Assembly: GCA_030618905.1 (NCBI GenBank) | Contig: JAUXCL010000069.1 | Span: 1 to 11,113, forward strand | Direction: 5' to 3' | Origin: Bacteroidales bacterium | GTDB lineage: Bacteria > Bacteroidota > Bacteroidia > Bacteroidales > B18-G4 | DNA: 11,113 bases | Shown: positions 5,485-11,113 of the stretch, piece after piece | How the letters are laid out: each line of letters opens with the position of its first letter | How positions within the stretch are numbered: the first letter of the stretch is position 1 | Made by a program: the position numbers and the translations under genes | Notes under the pieces: model-generated | Seen by the model: only the letters and a program-made list of their open reading frames with translations | Told to the model about the DNA's origin: nothing | Databases searched by the model: none

Positions 5485-6531
5485 TTGAAGAAGAAAACCA
5501 TATCTGTAATTAATTATTTGTTTTTCTTGCTGATAGGCATTCTATTCCTTTGGCTTGCTTTCAGGAAGGTTGACCTTCATCATGTCTGGTTAGAGATCAA
5601 AAACGCCGATTATTTCTATATCGGACTTTCTATTATTGCTGCACTCATTGCCCATCTTTTCAGGGCACTGCGCTGGAACATCCTGATCAATTCAATGGGT
5701 TATAAAACAAAGACAAGTACCACATTTTATGCGGTGATGATCGGATACCTGGCAAACTCTGCTGTACCACGTCTCGGAGAAGTATCCCGTTGCGGCGTTC
5801 TCAGCAAGAAAGACAAGATCCCCTTTACCTCTTTGTTTGGCACGGTGATCGCAGAAAGAGCTTTTGATATGATTGTTCTGCTGACCATTATCCTGATGGT
5901 CGTCCTGTTACAATACAGGCTGGTGGGAGGATTCTTCGACCGGAATATCGTTGAGCCGCTTTTTTCGAATGTAGAAAGTAATCTATTGCCCATTATCATC
6001 GTCTCATTTCTTGTGGGGCTGGCCATATTCGGGATTATTTTCCTGGTGAGGATGCACAAAGAACGCATCATGAAGACAACTTTAATGCTCAGGTTCAGGA
6101 AATTTATGAGCGGCATCCTGGAGGGTATCAAGACCATTAAGAGAATTAATCAGAAAGGTGTATTTCTGCTCTATACCCTTGTTATATGGGGCATGTATTC
6201 CTTAATGATCTACCTCCCTTTCTATTCCATACAAGACACCGCGGGTTTGGATTATGGAGATGCCATCACCGTGATGGCCATTGGCAGCCTGGGTATTGTT
6301 GCTCCTGTTCCCGGAGGCATCGGGACCTATCACTTTATTACTAAAGCTACTCTATTTGAACTTTACGGGGTCAATCCGGATGCAGCGACATCCTTTGCGA
6401 CCATAACGCATGCAGCACAACAGATCATGATCTTGCTGGTTGGGGCCCTTTCATTTTTATTGATAATCTTACAAAAAAGGAGAATGACAGATGGAAATGC
6501 TAAATTACATCAGGTCGAAAATTCAAAGTGA
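5485..6531 (+). CDS. LPG-synthase-TM / flippase-like integral membrane protein (TTG start)
   Basis: This is a 348-residue inner-membrane protein of the family that contains the membrane half of MprF and the YbhN/UPF0104 proteins. It has about seven or eight hydrophobic segments, at roughly 10-27, 44-60, 80-95, 123-143, 167-188, 226-246, 262-277 and 312-330. Family motifs are visible: FRALRWNIL (59-67), GYLANSAVPRLGEVSRCGVL (87-106) and PVPGGIGTYHF (274-284). The lysyl-transferase half of MprF is absent, so lysinylation of lipids is unlikely and lipid or glycolipid translocation is the better guess. The start must be TTG at 5485, three bases after panD, because the next in-frame ATG is about 70 codons later and would cut away two membrane segments. 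The 3' end overlaps rfaE2 by 41 bp, which suggests coupled translation and perhaps a role in the cell envelope. Confidence 0.88.
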   Translation: MKKKTISVINYLFFLLIGILFLWLAFRKVDLHHVWLEIKNADYFYIGLSIIAALIAHLFRALRWNILINSMGYKTKTSTTFYAVMIGYLANSAVPRLGEVSRCGVLSKKDKIPFTSLFGTVIAERAFDMIVLLTIILMVVLLQYRLVGGFFDRNIVEPLFSNVESNLLPIIIVSFLVGLAIFGIIFLVRMHKERIMKTTLMLRFRKFMSGILEGIKTIKRINQKGVFLLYTLVIWGMYSLMIYLPFYSIQDTAGLDYGDAITVMAIGSLGIVAPVPGGIGTYHFITKATLFELYGVNPDAATSFATITHAAQQIMILLVGALSFLLIILQKRRMTDGNAKLHQVENSK

Positions 6532-6985
6532 AATCGTCGATATAGATCGCCAGATTGCCGTCTGGAAATTTTTAAACCAAAAAATCGTATTCACGAATGG
6601 TTGTTTTGATATTTTGCACCGGGGTCATATTGATTACCTGGCAAAAGCTGCCGATGAAGGTGACCTATTGGTTGTAGGATTGAATTCAGACAGTTCAGTT
6701 AAAAGTATTAAAGGCAATAACAGGCCGATCAATAATGAAGATACACGGGCGATGGTCCTGGGATCATTGGCTTTTGTAGATGCAGTTTTTCTTTTTGATG
6801 AAGACACTCCCTATGAATTGATCAAGCGGGTTCAACCGGATGTGCTGATCAAGGGTGCTGATTATAATAAGGAAGATATCGTGGGTTATGATATTGTCAG
6901 GAATAATGGAGGCGAGATCAAAACCATTGAATTGCTTAATGGTTACAGTACCACCAACCTGATTGATCAAATAAAGTCCCTTTAA
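6491..6985 (+). CDS. rfaE2: D-glycero-beta-D-manno-heptose 1-phosphate adenylyltransferase
   Basis: This enzyme transfers AMP from ATP to heptose 1-phosphate, making the ADP-heptose precursor of the LPS inner core. The 164-residue protein corresponds to the C-terminal half of the two-domain HldE; the kinase half is not in this window. The cytidylyltransferase-like fold is marked by FTNGCFDILHRGH (residues 34-46, with His43 and His46), then GLNSDSSVKSIKG, RPINNEDTRAMVLGSL, DVLIKGADY (117-125) and the end GYSTTNLIDQI. The start lies inside the flippase-like gene; the ATG at 6497 is a possible alternative. The stop overlaps the radA start in TAATG. Related glycerol-phosphate cytidylyltransferases share the fold, but the KGADY and GYSTT blocks favour RfaE2. 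Confidence 0.92.
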   Translation: MEMLNYIRSKIQSEIVDIDRQIAVWKFLNQKIVFTNGCFDILHRGHIDYLAKAADEGDLLVVGLNSDSSVKSIKGNNRPINNEDTRAMVLGSLAFVDAVFLFDEDTPYELIKRVQPDVLIKGADYNKEDIVGYDIVRNNGGEIKTIELLNGYSTTNLIDQIKSL

Positions 6986-8352
6986 TGACAAAAACCAAAA
7001 CCATTTTCTATTGCCAGAATTGTGGTGCCCAATCGCCCAAATGGATAGGCCGTTGCCCGGCATGCAATGAATGGAATACCTATGTAGAAGAGGTCGTCCA
7101 AAAGGAGAAAAAGGACAGTACTCCCATACCCGGAAGCATCGGAAGATCAGCTAAACCCACTCCTATCGATGCCATCAGCACCGGTAACGAGTACAGGATT
7201 GATACCGCCAACCAGGAACTTAACAGGGTTTTGGGTGGTGGACTGATTCCCGGATCACTGATCCTGCTGGGTGGTGACCCCGGCATCGGAAAATCTACCC
7301 TGATGTTACAGGTTGCCCTGCAATTCAAAAAGGTTAAGATATTGTATGTAACCGGTGAAGAGAGCGAGCAGCAGATCAAAATGAGGGCAGAACGCGTGGG
7401 GAAGATCAATCCCAATTGCTTTATTCTTACAGAAACCTCAACCCAGGCTATTTTCCAGCATATTGAACAGTTGCAACCCGACCTTCTGGTGATCGATTCT
7501 ATACAAACACTGCATACGGATATCATTGATTCATCTGCAGGAAGCATTTCCCAGATCAGGGAATGTGCCGCAGAGATGCAGCGTTATTCCAAGTTGAGCA
7601 ATACCCCTGTTTTCCTGATTGGGCACATTACCAAGGACGGTTTGCTGGCCGGTCCCAAAGTATTGGAACACATGGTTGACACTGTGTTGCAGTTTGAAGG
7701 TGACAGGCATCACGGATACCGGATCCTTCGCTGCGTAAAAAACCGCTTTGGCTCCACCTCTGAGCTGGGTATCTTTGAGATGACAGGCATGGGTTTGCGG
7801 GAAGTGCATAATCCCTCTGAGATCCTGATCTCGCAACGTGACGAAAAAGTAAGTGGTGTGGCCATTGCCGCAATGCTTGAAGGCATGCGCCCCATGCTGA
7901 TTGAGACGCAGGCCCTGGTCAGCACGGCCGCCTACGGAACACCCCAGCGTTCCACTACGGGCTTTGATACCAGAAGGCTGAACATGTTATTGGCCGTATT
8001 GGAAAAGCGCAGCGGGTTCCGCCTTGGCACCAAGGATGTGTTTCTGAATATCGCCGGTGGCATCAGGGTTGATGACCCTGCCATCGACCTGGCTGTGATC
8101 AGCGCCATACTCTCATCGAATGAGGACCTGCCTGTTGAGCATAAAGCCTGCTTTGCAGGGGAAGTAGGCCTTTCCGGGGAGATCAGAGCGGTCAACAAGA
8201 TCGAACAACGGGTTGCGGAAGCGGATAAGCTGGGATTCAGGTGGATCTATATTTCGGCGTTTAATAAGAAAGGGTTTCAACCTAAAAACTATCAAATTGA
8301 AATAATACCTGTCAGGAAAGTGGAAGAGCTATTCAGTTTACTTTTTGGCTGA
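6985..8352 (+). CDS. radA: DNA repair and recombination protein RadA
   Basis: RadA (Sms) is a RecA-like ATPase and DNA helicase that drives branch migration at recombination intermediates. The 455-residue protein has all three parts in the usual order: a four-cysteine zinc finger (Cys10, Cys13, Cys24, Cys27), the ATPase core with Walker A GGDPGIGKST (96-105), GEESEQQ (124-130), Walker B LLVIDS and the RadA-specific KNRFG (252-256), and a C-terminal Lon-like domain with AGEVGLSGEIRAV. The Lon-like domain in this family is a scaffold without protease activity. The ATG shares one base with the stop of rfaE2, so it is the last gene of the panC operon seen here. Nothing in the protein is unusual. 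Confidence 0.98.
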   Translation: MTKTKTIFYCQNCGAQSPKWIGRCPACNEWNTYVEEVVQKEKKDSTPIPGSIGRSAKPTPIDAISTGNEYRIDTANQELNRVLGGGLIPGSLILLGGDPGIGKSTLMLQVALQFKKVKILYVTGEESEQQIKMRAERVGKINPNCFILTETSTQAIFQHIEQLQPDLLVIDSIQTLHTDIIDSSAGSISQIRECAAEMQRYSKLSNTPVFLIGHITKDGLLAGPKVLEHMVDTVLQFEGDRHHGYRILRCVKNRFGSTSELGIFEMTGMGLREVHNPSEILISQRDEKVSGVAIAAMLEGMRPMLIETQALVSTAAYGTPQRSTTGFDTRRLNMLLAVLEKRSGFRLGTKDVFLNIAGGIRVDDPAIDLAVISAILSSNEDLPVEHKACFAGEVGLSGEIRAVNKIEQRVAEADKLGFRWIYISAFNKKGFQPKNYQIEIIPVRKVEELFSLLFG

Positions 8353-8362
8353 CAGGTGATCT

Positions 8363-8390
8363 GTGAACGGTGAACAGTGAACGGTGAACA
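8363..8390. repeat. Four tandem heptamers GTGAAC(G/A)
   Basis: The sequence reads GTGAACG GTGAACA GTGAACG GTGAACA, that is two exact copies of a 14-mer, followed by another G. It fills more than half of the 49-bp gap between the convergent ends of radA and xth. Heptameric short tandem repeats in gaps are known from several bacterial groups, for example the STRR elements of cyanobacteria. The function here is unknown. Confidence 0.9.
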
Positions 8391-8401
8391 GAATTTATGA
8401 T

Positions 8402-9169
8402 TTAAAACTCTATTTCCAGCAATATCGGACAGTGGTCTGAGTGTTTTGCTTCCGGCAGGATGACGGCACGTTGCATTTTGTTTTTGATAGGTGCGCTGAC
8501 CATGTGGTAATCGATGCGCCAGCCCAGGTTGCGGGAGCGTGCATTGGCCCGGTAGCTCCACCAGGTATAATGATGGGGTTCTTCATTGAAGGTACGGAAA
8601 GAATCGATAAATCCTGTATCCAAAAATGCGCTCATCCATTCCCGTTCTTCAGGCAAGAATCCTGAACTTTTGGCATTCCCTTTAGGGTCATGGATATCGA
8701 TGGGTTTATGGCAGATATTGTAATCGCCGGAAATGATCAGGTTCGGCCTGGTTTTTTTCAATTCATCAACATAATCCTGAAAATCAGACAGCCATTGCAT
8801 CTTGAAAGCTTGCCTGGTATCGCCACTTGACCCCGAGGGATGGTATACTGAGATGACTGAAATATCGCCATAGTCGGCCCGGAGCCACCGGCCCTCATCA
8901 TCATAAATGGGAATGTCCATCCCATATACCACCTGATCTGGCTCCTGCCTGGTCAATAACGCAACACCGCTATATCCTTTCTTCTGTGCTGAAAACCAGT
9001 AATTTATATAACCCGCTTCTTCAAATTCAAAGAGTGGGATTTGGTCGGAATTGGCCTTAATTTCCTGCAGGCAAATAATATCGGGATTGACTGATTTAAT
9101 CCAATCCATCAGGCCCTTTTTCAAAGCAGCCCTGATACCGTTAACATTGTACGAGATTATCCTTTTCAT
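8402..9169 (-). CDS. xth: Exodeoxyribonuclease III
   Basis: This is an AP endonuclease and 3'-5' exonuclease of base-excision repair, in the endonuclease/exonuclease/phosphatase fold. The 255-residue product has the catalytic set of the ExoIII family: Asn8 in SYNVNGIRAA, Glu36 in CLQEIKA, Tyr109 in SVYHPSGSS, Asp149 and Asn151 in SGDYNICH, and Asp245/His246 in the final SDHCPILLEIEF. GWRIDY (217-222) is also present. The usual VPNG after the tyrosine reads HPSG here, a variant I recall from Bacteroidota. The start is ATG at 9169 (MKRIISYNVNG, the normal N-terminus) and not the TTG at 9184. The gene is convergent with radA and divergent from the ClC gene. Confidence 0.96.
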   Translation of the reverse strand: MKRIISYNVNGIRAALKKGLMDWIKSVNPDIICLQEIKANSDQIPLFEFEEAGYINYWFSAQKKGYSGVALLTRQEPDQVVYGMDIPIYDDEGRWLRADYGDISVISVYHPSGSSGDTRQAFKMQWLSDFQDYVDELKKTRPNLIISGDYNICHKPIDIHDPKGNAKSSGFLPEEREWMSAFLDTGFIDSFRTFNEEPHHYTWWSYRANARSRNLGWRIDYHMVSAPIKNKMQRAVILPEAKHSDHCPILLEIEF

Positions 9170-9230
9170 GCTGATGATGTCCAATTTTCAAAAACATGCT
9201 AAGATACTAAAGATTAATCCTTGCTTGCAT

Positions 9231-9260
9231 TTTGAAAAAATTAAAATTGCATTAACTTCG
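9231..9260 (+). promoter_or_regulatory. Bacteroidota-type promoter of the ClC gene
   Basis: TTTG (9231-9234) is followed after 18 bp by TAACTTCG (9253-9260), seven of eight matches to TAnnTTTG at normal spacing. The start site would be near 9267, giving a leader of about 12 nt before the ATG at 9279. This also argues against any longer upstream start. Confidence 0.5.
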
Positions 9261-9278
9261 CAAAGATTCCTAAATGAC

Positions 9279-11054
9279 ATGAACAAGCTAACAGTATTGG
9301 ACAGGTTTCTGATGTGGCGCGTTAAGCACATCAGCGATAAGTACTTCATGATGATCCTTGCCATTGTCATTGGTTTTCTGGCCGGTGTGGGTGCCGTAAT
9401 CATTAAGAATGGAGTCCGGCTGATCAGGAATTTATTAACCGGAGAATTAGTCGGGGATATTGAGCACTACCTGTACTTCATTTACCCGACTGTCGGTATT
9501 CTGATAGTGGTACTGATCATTAAATTCGTTGTTAAACAACATGTGGGACATGGGATCCCCAGCGTCTTGTATGCCATTTCCAAAACGCATGGCTACATCA
9601 AACGGCACAACATTTTTTCATCCATCATCGCCAGTATCTTTACCGTTGGTTTCGGGGGCTCCGTAGGACTGGAGGGCCCTACAGTTGCAACCGGTGCAGC
9701 CATTGGATCAAATATAGGCCGGATGATGCGGCTGAATTATAAACAGATCACCCTTATGCTTGGGCTGGCCTGTGCTGCGGCCATGGCAGCGATCTTTAAA
9801 GCACCCATTGCTGCTGTCGTTTTTGCCATCGAGGTGATCATGATAGACCTCACCCTGGCCTCTGTGATACCGCTGCTGATCGCATCGGTAACAGGTCTCA
9901 TGACATCCTATTTTTTCCTTGGCCAGGCAGTGCTGTATCCTTTCCATATCGAGGTTGGATTTGACCCGGGCGACCTGCCATTTTATATTCTCCTGGGGAT
10001 CCTGGGTGGCTTTATATCTGTATATTTTACCAAAATGTACATTTTCATAGAAGCCAGGTTCGCAAAGATTAAATCATGGTTATGGAGATGGATCATCGGC
10101 TCTTCCATCCTGGGTGTACTGATCTTTTTCTTTCCTGCACTATATGGCGAGGGCTATGAAGCCATCAATGCCTGCCTGCAGGGAGATTACAGTATTCTTT
10201 TTGAGGACAGCATCTTTCATGCTTATAAGGACATGATGATGATGGTTTTCATCTTATTCCTGCTGATCCTTTTCTTTAAAGCCATCGCTACTTCAGTCAC
10301 TTTTGGCGCCGGTGGCGTAGGTGGTATCTTTGCCCCGACATTGTTCCTGGGGGCGTTTGCCGGCCTTTTCTTTGCCAACCTGTTGAACTATTTTGGCATT
10401 GAACCGGTCTCGGCCAGCAATTTTGCCATGGTGGGCATGGGAGGGCTGATTGCCGGTGTGTTGAGTGCCCCGCTGACCGGTATCTTTCTGATTGCTGAGA
10501 TCACCGGTGGATATGAATTATTTGTTCCACTCATGATCACGGCAACCATCTCCTTTGCGACAACCAAAATTTTCATCAAGCATTCTGTATACACCCATCA
10601 GCTTGCCAAGCGAGGACAGCTGATTACGCATCATAAGGATAGAGCCATCCTTTCTTTATTAAATGTTAAAGACCTTATCGAAACAAACTTTGAGACCGTC
10701 GACAGAGACGCAAACCTCGGGGATTTGGTGGAAGCAATATCTAAATCATCGAGAAACCTCTTCCCTGTAATTGATGATAAAAACAACTTCCATGGTTTGA
10801 TTGTCCTGGATGATATCCGGAACATTATCTTCAAACCCCATAAGTATGAGGTTATCAAAGTCCATGAGTTGATGTTCATGCCGGCAACACATGTAGATCC
10901 CGATGAATCCATGGAAGAGGTGGCCGGTAAATTCCAGGCAACCGGCAATTACAATTTGCCGGTGATCAAAGATGGTAAGTATATCGGTTTTATTTCCAGG
11001 GCCACCATTTTTTCAGAATACCGCAAGATGCTTCAAGACTTTTCCGATGATTAG
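9279..11054 (+). CDS. ClC-family chloride transporter or channel with C-terminal CBS domains
   Basis: The 591-residue membrane protein has a ClC core (about 20-440) and a cytoplasmic CBS pair (about 462-588). Selectivity-filter blocks are GHGIP (90-94, in place of GSGIP), GLEGP (130-134, with the gating glutamate Glu132), GGIFAP (348-353) and a tyrosine in SVYTHQL (Tyr438) matching Tyr445 of E. coli ClC. Aligned from FKAPIAAVVFAIEV to FNAPLAGILFIIEE, the inner proton glutamate Glu203 is Val186. CBS pairs in related proteins bind adenine nucleotides; here they may regulate gating. The frame is open upstream to 9051, but the first 76 codons would lie over the xth gene and the promoter, so the ATG at 9279 is chosen. 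The substrate is inferred to be chloride; the EGP and GGIFAP blocks make a fluoride exporter unlikely. Confidence 0.93.
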   Translation: MNKLTVLDRFLMWRVKHISDKYFMMILAIVIGFLAGVGAVIIKNGVRLIRNLLTGELVGDIEHYLYFIYPTVGILIVVLIIKFVVKQHVGHGIPSVLYAISKTHGYIKRHNIFSSIIASIFTVGFGGSVGLEGPTVATGAAIGSNIGRMMRLNYKQITLMLGLACAAAMAAIFKAPIAAVVFAIEVIMIDLTLASVIPLLIASVTGLMTSYFFLGQAVLYPFHIEVGFDPGDLPFYILLGILGGFISVYFTKMYIFIEARFAKIKSWLWRWIIGSSILGVLIFFFPALYGEGYEAINACLQGDYSILFEDSIFHAYKDMMMMVFILFLLILFFKAIATSVTFGAGGVGGIFAPTLFLGAFAGLFFANLLNYFGIEPVSASNFAMVGMGGLIAGVLSAPLTGIFLIAEITGGYELFVPLMITATISFATTKIFIKHSVYTHQLAKRGQLITHHKDRAILSLLNVKDLIETNFETVDRDANLGDLVEAISKSSRNLFPVIDDKNNFHGLIVLDDIRNIIFKPHKYEVIKVHELMFMPATHVDPDESMEEVAGKFQATGNYNLPVIKDGKYIGFISRATIFSEYRKMLQDFSDD

Positions 11055-11113
11055 TTTGTATACCATTCTGGATTATTTCTTCATTGTTTTCCATACGGTC
11101 CTGATCATATTCA
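11047..11113 (+). CDS. N-terminus of a DUF2784-like membrane protein (partial, runs off right edge)
   Basis: An ATG at 11047 overlaps the last eight bases of the ClC gene in another frame and stays open to the edge. The 22 visible residues (MISLYTILDYFFIVFHTVLI, then IF) are hydrophobic and resemble the start of DUF2784 proteins, small membrane proteins that begin with L.ILD..F.VFH..LI.FN. The short overlap suggests cotranscription with the ClC gene. Too little is visible for a firm call. Confidence 0.55.
   Translation, partial: MISLYTILDYFFIVFHTVLIIF

Noticed and set aside
8292..8561. Minus-strand open frame of 89 codons spanning the heptamer repeat
   Set aside because: It runs over the ends of radA and xth and through the repeat; no motif supports it.
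9170..9184. TTG start of xth five codons upstream
   Set aside because: ATG at 9169 gives the usual ExoIII N-terminus MKRIISYNVNG.
9051..9278. 76-residue N-terminal extension of the ClC protein
   Set aside because: It would overlap the 5' part of xth on the other strand and the likely ClC promoter; the start at 9279 has a well-placed promoter and a normal N-terminus.
1..11113. CRISPR array, transposase, prophage or tRNA-linked island
   Set aside because: No direct-repeat/spacer pattern, transposase frame, phage gene or tRNA-like cloverleaf was seen; the right two-thirds is ordinary housekeeping content.

Overview
The window looks like a chromosomal piece of a Bacteroidota genome, probably Bacteroidales-like; the order is an inference. 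Signs are several upstream elements close to the Bacteroidota sigma-ABfrA promoter (TTG about 17-23 nt before TAnnTTTG), weak Shine-Dalgarno signals, a DUF5777-type outer-membrane barrel, lipoprotein cytochromes with Bacteroidota-style lipoboxes, and a panC-panD-flippase-rfaE2-radA gene order that I recall from this phylum. There are no tRNA, rRNA, CRISPR or insertion sequences.

Left part (1-3674), all genes on the minus strand: in transcription order a Crp/Fnr-type regulator (2672-3367), a hexaheme c-type cytochrome lipoprotein (1372-2382), a strong hairpin terminator (1323-1358), a small mono-heme lipoprotein with an unusual CX4CH haem motif (917-1288), and an outer-membrane beta-barrel of the DUF5777 type running off the left edge (1-874). 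The gap between regulator and hexaheme gene carries two nearly identical FNR-like 14-bp boxes whose centres are 21 bp apart. Together this looks like an oxygen- or redox-regulated module for electron transfer at the outer membrane. Its substrate is not visible. It is the most interesting part of the window.

Middle part (3675-8352): an unrecognised acidic 139-aa protein (minus) is divergent from a compact plus-strand operon: panC and panD (pantothenate/CoA synthesis), a membrane protein of the LPG-synthase-TM/flippase-like family starting with TTG, rfaE2 (ADP-heptose synthesis for LPS), and radA (recombination and repair). Junctions in the operon are 23 bp, 3 bp, a 41-bp overlap and a 1-bp overlap, so translation is probably coupled.

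Right part (8353-11113): a four-copy heptamer repeat lies between the convergent ends of radA and xth. xth (exodeoxyribonuclease III, minus) is divergent from a ClC-family chloride transporter or channel with a C-terminal CBS pair, which keeps the gating glutamate but has valine at the inner proton-glutamate position. A partial DUF2784-like membrane protein overlaps the end of the ClC gene and leaves the window on the right.
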